From positions 34,082 to 98,081 of the forward strand of contig NZ_JAIVMC010000013.1 in NCBI RefSeq assembly GCF_020177265.1: a stretch of 64,000 bases of DNA. Reading direction: 5' to 3'. A model generated the notes under the pieces. That model did no database searches. It saw only the letters and a list, made by a program, of their open reading frames with translations, and was not told the origin of the DNA. The stretch is from Pseudooceanicola marinus. Its GTDB lineage: Bacteria; Pseudomonadota; Alphaproteobacteria; Rhodobacterales; Rhodobacteraceae. Position numbers and translations under genes: made by a program. Positions 7,962-16,615 of the stretch are shown here, piece by piece. Every line of letters starts with the position of its first letter. Positions within the stretch are counted from its first letter, which is position 1.

Positions 7962-8483
7962 TCATTCCTTTTCGTTGATGATGGTCTGCATTTGAGAGAT
8001 GATTTCCGGGCTGTCCCATTCGGCCGGTCCAACCAGGCGGCCGAGTTCCTCCCCGCCGCGCCCGATCAGGATCGTCGTCGGCAAGCCGAGCGCTCCGAAA
8101 GCCCACATCGCGCGGGTACTGTCCGCCAGGTAGATGTCGAGGTGCTGGATGCCGATCTCCTCGTAGAAGCGCCGGACGACCTTGAGGCCTGCCCGGTCGA
8201 TGGAGAGCGGCAGGACGTGAAAATCGTCTCCTCCGAGACGGGCCTGAAGCGCATCGAGCGTCGGCATTTCCTCGCGACACGGCACGCACCAGGTTGCCCA
8301 GATATTGAGAAGCACGACCTTGCCCCGGAAATCCTCCAGGGTCAGGTCTCGCCCCGCTCCGTTGACGAAAGGCGGCGACAGCATTTCGCGTGGCGCATCG
8401 TGAAGCGGCATCAGCGGCTTTGCCTCGGCACGTCCCGCGAGCCCCAGAGCCGCTATTCCCGCCAAAAGTTCGCGTCGATTCAT
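7962..8483 (-). CDS. TlpA-like thioredoxin-fold protein
   Basis: A 173-residue periplasmic thioredoxin-like protein with a Tat-like signal (N-R-R-E-L-L). The redox motif W-C-V-P-C is near residue 66 and the cis-Pro loop G-L-P-T-T near 133. TlpA proteins reduce disulfides in cytochrome oxidase CuA maturation or cytochrome c biogenesis. Its ATG overlaps the dsbE stop by 4 bp, so the pair is coupled. CcdA downstream is the likely electron donor. In this copper island a role in protecting or repairing periplasmic thiols is plausible. Confidence 0.88.
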   Translation of the reverse strand: MNRRELLAGIAALGLAGRAEAKPLMPLHDAPREMLSPPFVNGAGRDLTLEDFRGKVVLLNIWATWCVPCREEMPTLDALQARLGGDDFHVLPLSIDRAGLKVVRRFYEEIGIQHLDIYLADSTRAMWAFGALGLPTTILIGRGGEELGRLVGPAEWDSPEIISQMQTIINEKE

Positions 8484-9052
8484 GATCCGGCTCCTTCCTG
8501 AAGGCGTCGCACCACGGGGAGGATGTCTTCCTCCAAGGAGCGGCGGTTGAAGGGACCGATATGCTTGTAGGCGATCCGACCCTCCGCATCGATCACGAAG
8601 GTCTCCGGCAAACCGTACACGCCCCAGTTGATCGCGACCCGGCCAGTACTGTCAGCCCCGATCCTGTCGTAAGGATCGCCGAGCTCCCCGAGAAAGTCCA
8701 AGGCCTCTGCAGGTCGATCCTTGTAATTGATGCCGAAAATCGCGACTTCATCTCGAGCGGCCAGTTCGTTGAGCAGGGGCATTTCGACCCGGCACGGCAC
8801 GCACCACGACGCCCAGACGTTGACGATGGACACCTGCCCTTTCAGATCGGCGGTCGAGAGGCCGTCGGAACGTCCCTCGATCGGCGGCAGATCGAATTTG
8901 GGTACCGGCTTGCCGATTAGCGCCGAAGGCAGACCGTCATCGTTGTTGAAAAGCCCCCAATAGAATGCGCCGCCGATCACCGCGAAAACGGCCACTGGCA
9001 GCAGGGCCAGCCGCGATGTTCGCTTTGGCGGATGCTCGGTGTGCTCAGTCAT
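8480..9052 (-). CDS. dsbE: DsbE/CcmG-type thiol:disulfide interchange protein
   Basis: A 190-residue protein anchored by one N-terminal transmembrane helix (about residues 15-33). The thioredoxin domain carries W-C-V-P-C near residue 82 and the characteristic G-V-Y-G-L-P-E-T-F segment of CcmG/DsbE. CcmG keeps apocytochrome c thiols reduced for heme attachment, which fits the c-type cytochrome gene immediately upstream. It overlaps the cytochrome stop and the tlpA start by 4 bp each. It is probably a paralogue dedicated to this operon; no other ccm genes are here. Confidence 0.88.
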   Translation of the reverse strand: MTEHTEHPPKRTSRLALLPVAVFAVIGGAFYWGLFNNDDGLPSALIGKPVPKFDLPPIEGRSDGLSTADLKGQVSIVNVWASWCVPCRVEMPLLNELAARDEVAIFGINYKDRPAEALDFLGELGDPYDRIGADSTGRVAINWGVYGLPETFVIDAEGRIAYKHIGPFNRRSLEEDILPVVRRLQEGAGS

Positions 9053-9534
9053 AGCCCACCCCTGTCGTTTGCCGAGACCTCGGCCTGGAACTCGCGTTGC
9101 CGTTCGGGCCAGGTGCTCTTGATGTAGGCGAGGACTTCGGCGATCTCGTCGTCTGTCAGGATGCCCTCGAAGGCCGGCATGTCGCTCTCATATCCTGGCA
9201 CCACCGCTTGAACGCCGCCCTTCGTCACGATGAAAAGATTGCGGTCGGAATGGTGCCAGGTGTGGCCCGTTTCATCGTGCGGCGGGGCAGGCATACGGCC
9301 GTTGTCGAGACGTCGCCGCCAGTCAGGCTGGCCTTCGAGATTCTCACCATGGCAGGACGCGCAGCTTTCGGCGTAGATTTGTTTGCCTGCGATGAGGTCG
9401 TCCTCAGAGACTGGCTCTCCAAGAAAGGTCAGACCTTCGATCGCCGTCTCGTCGGGAGATGCCTGCGCCAGAACGAAACTGCCGATGACGGCAGTCGCGA
9501 TCCCTGCCAGAAACATGCCAGCAATCGGTCTCAT
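9049..9534 (-). CDS. Periplasmic c-type cytochrome
   Basis: A 161-residue mono-heme cytochrome c. A signal sequence precedes the heme motif C-A-S-C-H near residue 56; D-M-P-A-F-E-G near residue 125 supplies the likely Met ligand. The final segment (D-D-E-I-A-E-V-L-A-Y-I-K-S-T-W) is the classic C-terminal cytochrome c helix. The start at 9534 overlaps the stop of the preceding small membrane peptide (ATGA). In copper islands such cytochromes may take electrons from the multicopper oxidase or receive them during Cu(I) oxidation; that partnership is inferred. Confidence 0.9.
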   Translation of the reverse strand: MRPIAGMFLAGIATAVIGSFVLAQASPDETAIEGLTFLGEPVSEDDLIAGKQIYAESCASCHGENLEGQPDWRRRLDNGRMPAPPHDETGHTWHHSDRNLFIVTKGGVQAVVPGYESDMPAFEGILTDDEIAEVLAYIKSTWPERQREFQAEVSANDRGGL

Positions 9535-9671
9535 GTAGCGCCCCGGATGTACTTGGCCAGGGCGATCACGCTCAACACAAGGACGGCGACGAGCAGCAGC
9601 AGAACCACCCCGCCAACAAGCATCATCGCGCCCATCATGGGCCCGTTCATCATGCCCATGCACTCACTCAT
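9531..9671 (-). CDS. 46-residue Met-rich single-span membrane peptide
   Basis: A short frame beginning M-S-E-C-M-G-M-M-N-G-P-M-M-G and followed by one long hydrophobic helix (about residues 17-40). The start at 9671 overlaps the DUF411 gene's end; an alternative start is 9659. Its stop overlaps the cytochrome c ATG. The Met-rich head resembles other copper-binding peptides in this operon. No family recognised; tight packing supports expression. Confidence 0.6.
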   Translation of the reverse strand: MSECMGMMNGPMMGAMMLVGGVVLLLLVAVLVLSVIALAKYIRGAT

Positions 9672-10146
9672 CGGAATAGACGGTGATGCCGCCCTCGCCG
9701 AAGGCGTAGGTCTTGAGGGTGCCGGTCTTGACGCGGGCCATCCCCGGGGCATTGGCCGGCATTCCCGGCAAGGTGATGCCAGCGATGTCCGGTCGCTCGC
9801 TCAGGAGCCGGTCGATGATCTCGGCCGGAACCAGACCGCTGACATAATAGCCGTCGATCTCGGCGAGATGGCAGCCAATGCCGCGCTCCGGAACACCGAC
9901 GTCGACCGACCGCTTGTCGAAATCCCGGTCATCCACGCGGGTGACGGTGAAGCCGTTTTCTTCGAGATAATCGGCGTAAGTATCGCAGCAACCGCAGCCC
10001 GGATCGCGCCAGATCGTGATCTGCTTCGTGCCATCGGTCGTTTCCGGCTTTGCCGTTGGCTCACTTTGTGCCCAGGTCAGCGTCGTCAGCGCCCCCGCAC
10101 TGACAATACCGCCGCCGATCAGGCCGAATACCGTTCTTCTCTGCAT
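9664..10146 (-). CDS. DUF411 metal-binding protein, copy 1
   Basis: A 160-residue periplasmic protein of the DUF411 family, found in copper-resistance loci. It has a twin-arginine-type leader (Q-R-R-T-V-F-G). The conserved redox/metal site reads D-P-G-C-G-C-C-D near residue 48, with further family motifs G-C-H and L-P-G-M-P. The start at 10146 is chosen because GGAG sits 8-10 bp upstream; the frame extends five codons further. The biochemical role of DUF411 is not established; copper binding is the usual inference. A diverged second copy is at 48791-49258. Confidence 0.85.
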   Translation of the reverse strand: MQRRTVFGLIGGGIVSAGALTTLTWAQSEPTAKPETTDGTKQITIWRDPGCGCCDTYADYLEENGFTVTRVDDRDFDKRSVDVGVPERGIGCHLAEIDGYYVSGLVPAEIIDRLLSERPDIAGITLPGMPANAPGMARVKTGTLKTYAFGEGGITVYSDE

Positions 10147-10157
10147 CTCTCTCTCCT

Positions 10158-11102
10158 TCATCCGGCCGCTGTCGCGGTCCAGCTTTTGCCGCCGTCGCGG
10201 CTGAGTTTCAGGGTGCCGCCGATGACAGCGGCGATGTACGTCTCGTCACGAGGATGAACCGCGATCGCAGTCGCGGCGCTAAGAGCCACCTGGGTCCAGA
10301 CCACCCCGCCATCCGCCGAGGTCCAGATCCCCGAGGGCAGAGCGGCATAGAGCCGCTCCGGTGCCGAAGGGCTGCTCGCCAGCGACTGTACCGGCTCGCC
10401 GTCGGGCAAGGGGTTTTCGGGAGGTGGCGCATCGCCAGAGACCAGCGCATCCATTGCGTTGCCCGGTTGGACGTCCTGCCACCGGCAGAAACAGTCAGGC
10501 ACCCGGGTCAGACCCATCTCGGTGCCGGCATAAATCCATATGCCGCCCATGCCGGTCTCTAGATCGACGGACGCCAAAGTGAGCGGATCGCGCTCGGCCT
10601 CTTTGAGCCAGGGGCGGTCCATCGCCAGGGTCCAGGTTTCGCCAGCGTCCTCGCTCTTATAGAGACCGTCGCCGCGGACTGCCGCATAGATTAGGTCGGG
10701 GTTCCGCGATGCGATTGCGAGGGCATTCACTTCTCCGTCCGGAAGCCCGGCATTGCCGATGCGCCACGTTGCCGAACCATCGGCCGACAGTGCGACACCG
10801 CCCTTTTCCAGGCCGGCGGCGACAAGGCCGGGCCGGTCAGGATTGGTGGCCATTGCCAGCACTTTGCCGGGCGTCGTCCGCTCGGCCCAGGTGCCGCCGT
10901 TATCCTCGCTGACGTTCAACGTTGCTTCCGCCGCCAACAGCACGTCACCGTCGAAAGCCAACGCGCGGATTCCGCCGCCGCTGCCGGCCCGCGCAAGGTC
11001 CGGCAGAAGTACATAGGCGCTTACGCCGAGAGCCGACGAAAGAAAGGCGCGTCGCGTGGGAAGCAGCGTTGGGTATACGGATCTCAATTTGCTTTCTCCC
11101 AT
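10158..11102 (-). CDS. BNR/beta-propeller-repeat secreted protein
   Basis: A 314-residue exported protein with a twin-arginine leader (T-R-R-A-F-L) and repeated Asp-box-like units such as S-E-D-N-G-G-T-W, S-E-D-A-G-E-T-W, S-A-D-G-G-V-V-W and S-R-D-G-G-K-S-W, spread across the protein as in sialidase-like or Ycf48-like propellers. The repeats define the fold but not the ligand. It starts 3 bp after the multicopper oxidase stop, so the two are probably co-translated. A chaperone or assembly role for the oxidase or a metal site is possible; I see no catalytic signature. Confidence 0.8.
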   Translation of the reverse strand: MGESKLRSVYPTLLPTRRAFLSSALGVSAYVLLPDLARAGSGGGIRALAFDGDVLLAAEATLNVSEDNGGTWAERTTPGKVLAMATNPDRPGLVAAGLEKGGVALSADGSATWRIGNAGLPDGEVNALAIASRNPDLIYAAVRGDGLYKSEDAGETWTLAMDRPWLKEAERDPLTLASVDLETGMGGIWIYAGTEMGLTRVPDCFCRWQDVQPGNAMDALVSGDAPPPENPLPDGEPVQSLASSPSAPERLYAALPSGIWTSADGGVVWTQVALSAATAIAVHPRDETYIAAVIGGTLKLSRDGGKSWTATAAG

Positions 11103-11104
11103 GT

Positions 11105-12556
11105 TCAGGCCACCCGGATCACGCCCATCATCCCCGCCGCCTGGTGCTCGAGAATGTGGCAATGAAACATCCAGTCCCCCGGATTGTCGGCGACAAAGGC
11201 GATCTCGACGCGTTCGCGCGGTGCCATCAGAACCGTGTCCTGCCACTCGCGATGCTCGGTCGGTGCCCCATCGCGGGTGATGACCCGGAAGGAATGGCCG
11301 TGCAGGTGGATCGGGTGATGGAAAGCCGTTGCGTTGGTCATCTGGATGACGTGACTTGCATCGCGTTCGAGGGTGAGGAAGGGATCGAGCATATGCCCCT
11401 CGGCCGCCTTGCCGGTGACGAACCATATGCCGCGCCCGTCGTGGCGCATGCCCATCATGCCGCCCCCCATCATGCCGCCGGATGGACTGAGACCCATGTC
11501 GCGTTCGACCATCGCGCCCATCATGCCGCCGGTGAACAGCACCTCGTGGCGGCGCGCAGACGCCATGTCCGGTTCCGGAAGCGAATTGTCAGGCAAGGCA
11601 ATATCCCAATCGGGCGGCGCGTCGCGCAGTGGCGCGCCCTCGTAGACGATATCGAGCAGCCGATACTCGTTATCGCGATAGGCCCGATCGACCAGCTGAA
11701 CCCTTGAGCCCGAGGCGCCAGTACAATCCAGGATGACATCGGCCCGCATGGCGGGGCCGAGCAAAACCCGCCCGCCGGGCGCTGCATGGGGGGCGACAGG
11801 CTGGCCATCCAGCGCGATGACGCGCGGTTCGTGGTCGCCGAAATCGAGCGCGAAGATGCGTGCATTGGCGGCGTTGATAAGCCGCAGCCGGATGCGCTCG
11901 CCTCGCCGCACAGCGAAGGTCTCGGGAATCTGCCCGTTGATCGTGACCGTGTTTCCCAACCGTCCGGCGTGGCTCATGTCCATGGTCGCGCCGAAATCGT
12001 CCGAGATAGTAGCATCCCGCGTCAGGCGCCAGTCGTCGAGGATCCAGGTGATGTCGCGGTCGACCTGCGGCGCGTTCGGTTCCTCAATGATGAGTGGTCC
12101 GTAGAGACCGCGCCCGACCTGCTCGAAGCTGCGCTGGTGGGGGTGATACCAGAAGGTTCCCGCATCGACTGCCTCGAACTCGTAGGTAAAGGTCTCGCCC
12201 GGTGCAATTGGCGTCTGGGTCAGGTGCGGCACCCCGTCCATGGCGTTCGGCACGCGCAGCCCGTGCCAGTGGACCGTGCTGTCCTCGGCCAAGCCGTTCA
12301 TGACGTCGATGCGCAAGCGTTCGCCCTGACGCACGCGCAATTCGGGGCCGGGAACCTGTCCGTTGTAGCACCACGCGGGTGTCTCGGGGTGCGGGTTGGG
12401 CACTAGCCGCGCAGCGCCCGGCGCGGCACGCAACGAGAAACTACGGCTCTGCGACTCGGCGAACGTGGTCTTGCCGAAGGCCGTTGCAGCAACCCCCGCT
12501 ACCGAAGCAGCGAGAAAGGAACGGCGCGATAGAGTCGGATTGGATCGGTTGAACAT
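11105..12556 (-). CDS. Multicopper oxidase (CueO/CopA-like cuprous oxidase)
   Basis: A 483-residue periplasmic oxidase that would oxidise Cu(I) to less toxic Cu(II). A Tat signal (S-R-R-S-F-L) is visible. All four copper motifs are present: H-W-H-G near residue 94, H-P-H near 137, H-P-I-H-L-H-G near 415, and H-C-H-I-L-E-H near 465 containing the type 1/type 3 ligands. A Met-rich insert (G-G-M-M-G-G-G-M-M-G-M) near residue 360-395 resembles the Cu(I)-binding segment of CueO. The start at 12556 is the first giving the Tat leader. It heads a block continuing through DUF411, cytochrome and thioredoxin genes. Confidence 0.93.
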   Translation of the reverse strand: MFNRSNPTLSRRSFLAASVAGVAATAFGKTTFAESQSRSFSLRAAPGAARLVPNPHPETPAWCYNGQVPGPELRVRQGERLRIDVMNGLAEDSTVHWHGLRVPNAMDGVPHLTQTPIAPGETFTYEFEAVDAGTFWYHPHQRSFEQVGRGLYGPLIIEEPNAPQVDRDITWILDDWRLTRDATISDDFGATMDMSHAGRLGNTVTINGQIPETFAVRRGERIRLRLINAANARIFALDFGDHEPRVIALDGQPVAPHAAPGGRVLLGPAMRADVILDCTGASGSRVQLVDRAYRDNEYRLLDIVYEGAPLRDAPPDWDIALPDNSLPEPDMASARRHEVLFTGGMMGAMVERDMGLSPSGGMMGGGMMGMRHDGRGIWFVTGKAAEGHMLDPFLTLERDASHVIQMTNATAFHHPIHLHGHSFRVITRDGAPTEHREWQDTVLMAPRERVEIAFVADNPGDWMFHCHILEHQAAGMMGVIRVA

Positions 12557-12694
12557 GAACTTGTACTCTCTGATCTGACGGCGCTGCACCGCGGCAAAGC
12601 TGCGGTGGCGGTGCGATTGTCTCGCGCGACCGCACGGAAGCGCGCAGTCGGTACGAGTCGACACATCCAGCGCGATCAGGCGCCGAGTGTCGGA

Positions 12695-13039
12695 TCAGAG
12701 GTAGAATCGAGGTGGTTCTTTAGCCGGAGGACCGGTGATGCCACGCGCAACCCGCTCCGGCATCCGGTCATGCGCGATGGACGTGGCGACATGGCCCGTG
12801 TCCGCCGAAGCAACCGGAACAGCGGCCATCCCTGTGACGTTGCACACGAAATTGCAAACCCCGCCCTTGAGTCCGGCCTCCTGATCGCCGCACGCGTCGC
12901 AATCGTCCATCCCGGACATCCCGGCATCCGCGGTGATCATCGCGGAGGCCATGGCAGCCGATCCCGCCGAATGCGCAACTGCGCCCACGGCGAAAGCCAT
13001 GAGCGCGAGAAAGCAGAAAAGGCGGGCGAACAAGATCAT
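12695..13039 (-). CDS. Small secreted Cys-containing protein after cueR
   Basis: A 114-residue protein with a signal sequence (F-A-R-L-F-C-F-L-A-L-M-A-F-A core). The mature part contains D-D-C-D-A-C-G-D and a later C-N-F-V-C, four Cys that could bind metal or form disulfides, plus scattered Met residues. It lies 13 bp after cueR on the same strand, within the copper operon. I do not recognise the family. The C terminus (P-P-R-F-Y-L) is proline-rich. Confidence 0.6.
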   Translation of the reverse strand: MILFARLFCFLALMAFAVGAVAHSAGSAAMASAMITADAGMSGMDDCDACGDQEAGLKGGVCNFVCNVTGMAAVPVASADTGHVATSIAHDRMPERVARGITGPPAKEPPRFYL

Positions 13040-13052
13040 GGATAATTATCTA

Positions 13053-13523
13053 CTATTGCGTTGCATGAATATCCAGCGACGGCTTGTCGCGTTTCCGTGA
13101 AGTGCGATTTATCGCCTGATCACCGTCTTCGCGGGAAACCTGTTGCGCCAGGTCGTCAATGATCGGGCAATCAGGCCGTTTGTCGCCCTGACACCGTGCG
13201 ACAAGATCGCCGAGCGTTGCGCTCAATGCCTGTAGTTCTTCGATCTTTCGGTCGATTTGCGTCAGATGGATCTTCGCAATCGCCTTGACTTCGGAGCTCG
13301 ACCGCTCGCGGTCTTCGTAAAGAGACAAGAGCGTTCGGCAATCCTCGATGCTGAACCCCAGGGAGCGGGCGCGTCCGAGGAATGCAAGCGTGTTCAATTC
13401 GCGATATCCAAACTCGCGATAACCGTTCTCACGACGCGGTGGACGAACAAGCCCGATATCCTCGTAGTATCGAATGGTTTTGGCGGGCAGTCCGCTTCGT
13501 TCGGAGACGTCACCAATGTTCAT
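13053..13523 (-). CDS. cueR: CueR-like MerR-family copper regulator
   Basis: A 156-residue MerR-family activator that senses Cu(I)/Ag(I) in the cytoplasm. The N-terminal winged helix reads I-G-D-V-S-E-R-S-G-L-P-A-K-T-I-R-Y-Y-E, followed by a dimerisation helix. The metal loop C-Q-G-D-K-R-P-D-C-P-I-I has the two Cys spacing of CueR rather than of MerR or ZntR. The start at 13523 fits the conserved M-N-I-G; the frame continues open upstream but into the promoter. A matching operator with a 19-bp spacer lies upstream of it, and another before copA, so it is probably autoregulated. Confidence 0.92.
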   Translation of the reverse strand: MNIGDVSERSGLPAKTIRYYEDIGLVRPPRRENGYREFGYRELNTLAFLGRARSLGFSIEDCRTLLSLYEDRERSSSEVKAIAKIHLTQIDRKIEELQALSATLGDLVARCQGDKRPDCPIIDDLAQQVSREDGDQAINRTSRKRDKPSLDIHATQ

Positions 13524-13552
13524 CGTTGAAACCTCGCTTGATCCATAGCCAA

Positions 13553-13583
13553 CAGATAGGGGTTCCACTAACTGGAAGGTCAA
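13553..13583 (-). promoter_or_regulatory. CueR-type promoter upstream of cueR
   Basis: On the minus strand TTGACC (13583-13578) and TATCTG (13558-13553) are 19 bp apart. The spacer contains TTCCAGTTAGTGGAA, an inverted repeat typical of CueR operators. The site is 30 bp upstream of the cueR ATG and would direct cueR and the genes after it. Confidence 0.8.
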
Positions 13584-13687
13584 TGCCTGCATAGATTTTT
13601 TCTTTTTGATTGCCGTCTGATTCTGCTCGGATCTGTCGCCACTTAAATGAATGCGACTCCGGAAAGTGCCTGAGTGGCTCCATTTTT

Positions 13688-16000
13688 TCAAAGACGCACC
13701 GATCTCAGTCGCAACGCATTCCCGATGACCGAGACAGATGAAAGGCTCATCGCGGCAGCTGCGAACATCGGCGAGATCAGGAGACCAAAGAACGGGAACA
13801 GAACCCCGGCGGCCACTGGCACACCGGCAGTGTTGTAGATCATGGCGAAGAACAAATTCTGCCTGATGTTCCGCATTGTCGCCAGCGACAGGCGGCGCGC
13901 TCTGACAAGTCCGTTTAGGTCCCCTTTGACCAAGGTGAAACCTGCGCTTTCGATCGCGACATCGGCGCCGGTACCCATGGCGATACCGACATCGGCCTGC
14001 GCCAAAGCAGGTGCATCGTTCACACCGTCCCCGGCCATGGCGACCCTGCATCCCTCGGCCTGAAGCTCACGTATGATGCGGGCCTTGTCCTCGGGCAGGA
14101 CATCGGCGCGTATCTCGTCGATGCCGAGCCGCCCCGCCACGGCCTTGGCCGTGCGCTCATTGTCGCCCGTGACCATTACGATCCGGAAACCTAGGTCATG
14201 CAGGGCCTTCAGGGCGGCAGGAGTTGTTTCCTTGACCGGATCTGCCACGCTCACGAGACCGGCGATCCCGCCGTCGACGACGACAAACATGACCGTTTCA
14301 CCTTCGTCGCGACGGGCGTTGGCGACTTCGGTCACCTCAGGCGCATCGATACCGAGTTCGGCGAGCATCTTCGCGTTGCCCAAGGCCACCGGTTTGCCGT
14401 CCACGTTACCCTTAACACCCATGCCGGTGACGGCTTCGAACGCGTCGGCATTTGCGAGTTTCATGCCGCGTGCCTCAGCACCGCGCACAATCGCCTCAGC
14501 CAGCGGGTGCTCGGAGCCGCGTTCCAGGCTGGCAGCAAGTCGAAGAACCTCGGCTTCTTCGTGGCCGTCTTCCGGTAGCACGACAGACAGTTCCGGTTTG
14601 CCCATCGTCAGAGTGCCGGTCTTGTCAACGATCAGCGTGTCCACCTTCTCGAATGCCTCAAGCGCTTCGGCATTCTTGATCAGCACGCCCGCCTGAGCCC
14701 CGCGCCCGGTCGCGGTCATGATGGACATCGGCGTTGCGAGCCCGAGCGCGCAGGGACAGGCAATGATGAGAACGGCGATGGCGGAGACCAGGCCGTAAGC
14801 CAGCGCGGGCGACGGCCCCCAGATTGACCATGAGACGAACGAAATGACTGCAACCGCGATCACAGCTGGTACAAAATAGCCGGCCACGGCGTCTGCGAGC
14901 TTCTGGATCGGAGCGCGGGACCTCTGTGCTGCTGCCACCATTTCGACGATCTGTGCCAGCATCGTGTCCTTTCCTACGCGTCTGGCTTCGATCACGAGGC
15001 TGCCGGTGCCGTTGATTGTCGCCCCGGTGACCACGTCGCCTTCGACTTTCTCGACCGGCACAGGCTCGCCCGTGAGCATCGACTCATCAACCGACGACCG
15101 CCCTTCGACAACTTCGCCGTCCACTGGCACCTTCTCGCCTGGGCGCACTTTTATGCGGTCGCCAATCTGCACGTCCTCCAGAGGCACTTCCTCTTCCGTT
15201 CCGTCCTCACGTATCAGACGTGCGCTCTTTGCGGCCAGGTCGAGCAAGGTGCGGATGGCCGAGCCGGTCCGCTCCCGGGCACGTAGTTCCAGAATCTGTC
15301 CAAGTAGCACCAGAACCACGATCACCGCGCCCGCTTCAAAGTAGACACCGACATTGCCTTCAACGTCCCGAAAACCGCTTGGGAATAGTCCGGGCGCGAT
15401 TACTGCGATCGTGCTGAACGCCCAGGCAGCGGCAACTCCCATACCGATCAGGCTGAACATGTTGAGGTTCATGGTCCTGAAGCTCTTCCAGCCGCGCACC
15501 AGAAACGGCCAACCTGACCAGAGAATGACCGGCGTAGCCAGAATTAGCTCGATCCAGTGGGCCAATCCCTCGCCAATCCAGCTGCGCACGGGGAGACCGA
15601 CATAGCCTCCCATCGCTAGAACGACGACGGGAACGGTTAGGATTGTGCCGATCCAGAACCTGCGGGTGAAATCGACGAGTTCCGGATTGGGGCCTTCATC
15701 GACTGTCTGAATATCTTTTGGCTCCAGCGCCATACCACAAATCGGGCAGTCGCCGGGGCCGACCTGCTCGATCTCGGGGTGCATCGGACATGTATAAATC
15801 GTGCCTTCTGGCATTGCTTCCGGCGTGGGTCCTCCGTCTATGTAGGTTTCCGGTGCTGCATCGAACTTCTCCTTGCAGCGCGTCGAGCAGAAGAAATACG
15901 GCGCGCCTGCAACTTGGGATACATGGCGTGCGGTCGCGCGATCAACGGACATCCCGCACACCGGATCGCTCACTATCTCGCTCGTCTCGTCAGCACACAT
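13688..16000 (-). CDS. copA: Copper-exporting P1B-1 ATPase, copy 1
   Basis: A 770-residue Cu(I) export ATPase of the inner membrane. The N terminus has a YHS domain (S-D-P-V-C-G-M, residues 11-17, then F-F-C-S-T-R-C) and a heavy-metal-binding domain with Y-T-C-P-M-H-P and C-P-I-C-G-M (about residues 69-90) instead of classical GMxCxxC domains. The core shows T-G-E-P, C-P-C near residue 413, D-K-T-G-T near 459, the S-E-H-P-L-A motif of the N-domain and G-D-G-V-N-D. The start at 16000 has GGAGG 7 bp upstream; the longer frame to 16048 runs into the operator. A second paralogue with a different N terminus is at 60670-63102. Confidence 0.95.
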   Translation of the reverse strand: MCADETSEIVSDPVCGMSVDRATARHVSQVAGAPYFFCSTRCKEKFDAAPETYIDGGPTPEAMPEGTIYTCPMHPEIEQVGPGDCPICGMALEPKDIQTVDEGPNPELVDFTRRFWIGTILTVPVVVLAMGGYVGLPVRSWIGEGLAHWIELILATPVILWSGWPFLVRGWKSFRTMNLNMFSLIGMGVAAAWAFSTIAVIAPGLFPSGFRDVEGNVGVYFEAGAVIVVLVLLGQILELRARERTGSAIRTLLDLAAKSARLIREDGTEEEVPLEDVQIGDRIKVRPGEKVPVDGEVVEGRSSVDESMLTGEPVPVEKVEGDVVTGATINGTGSLVIEARRVGKDTMLAQIVEMVAAAQRSRAPIQKLADAVAGYFVPAVIAVAVISFVSWSIWGPSPALAYGLVSAIAVLIIACPCALGLATPMSIMTATGRGAQAGVLIKNAEALEAFEKVDTLIVDKTGTLTMGKPELSVVLPEDGHEEAEVLRLAASLERGSEHPLAEAIVRGAEARGMKLANADAFEAVTGMGVKGNVDGKPVALGNAKMLAELGIDAPEVTEVANARRDEGETVMFVVVDGGIAGLVSVADPVKETTPAALKALHDLGFRIVMVTGDNERTAKAVAGRLGIDEIRADVLPEDKARIIRELQAEGCRVAMAGDGVNDAPALAQADVGIAMGTGADVAIESAGFTLVKGDLNGLVRARRLSLATMRNIRQNLFFAMIYNTAGVPVAAGVLFPFFGLLISPMFAAAAMSLSSVSVIGNALRLRSVRL

Positions 16001-16028
16001 GATTGACCTCCATTTCCAATCTGTCGAA

Positions 16029-16059
16029 GATATGCATCTTCCAGTCACTGGAAGGTCAA
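16029..16059 (-). promoter_or_regulatory. CueR-type promoter upstream of copA
   Basis: A perfect inverted repeat CTTCCAGT-C-ACTGGAAG (16038-16054) directly follows TTGACC (16059-16054) on the minus strand. With a 19-bp spacer the -10 is CATATC (16034-16029). The architecture matches the CueR site at 13553-13583 and places transcription about 25 bp before the copA ATG. Confidence 0.8.
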
Positions 16060-16201
16060 TGGCCTTTTTCTTGAGAACTCCAACTCTTCACAAGACACTA
16101 GGTAGAAAACCCGCCATCGGCTGTTCGCTATCCGAAACCATCAAAAAAACCTCAGCCGCACCGGTCATGTTTGAATATTCGGCCTCGCGAAATTCGGTAG
16201 C

Positions 16202-16600
16202 CTACCGGGAGACCGATACCGACCCGGGCAGCTCGATGCGAAAGAGAAAAGTCGCCTGAACGACGGCAAGCATGAGCGCGACTGCGAACACGATCCAAGT
16301 TCCAAATGCTGCAATGGCAAAGCCTCCCAGAAGCGGGAAGACAAACGCTGGAGCGGTCAAGGCATTGAAATAGCCGCTATACGATGGGCGACGCTCGTCT
16401 GGGGAGACTTCCATCAATAGCCCGAATACGGCAATCGTCAGGCCGTTCGTCAGCGCGCCGAGGGAAAAGAATACGGCGATGAGAATGGCCAAGCCGATCC
16501 CTGGCGGAACCGGGCTGACCAAGAGCACCAATACGACCAGCGGTGGGGCCGAGCGCGCAATAGCGATGGCGCGCATCAGGCTCAGCTTGCCCAGCCCGAC
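16202..16600 (-). pseudogene. MFS transporter, C-terminal fragment
   Basis: The minus-strand frame encodes four hydrophobic segments with major-facilitator features, including the loop M-E-V-S-P-D-E-R-R-P-S-Y-S-G-Y between helices. It corresponds to the last third of a roughly 400-residue transporter. Upstream of about 16600 the frame continues into antisense sequence of the DUF2493 gene, so the transporter was cut there. No intact start belongs to it. It marks a recombination junction between the copper island and plasmid backbone. Confidence 0.75.
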
Positions 16601-16615
16601 GAGGTCGATCTCGCC

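Noticed and set aside
13524..14051. N-terminal extension of cueR
   Set aside because: It would translate through the CueR promoter and part of copA in antisense; the MerR fold begins at 13523.
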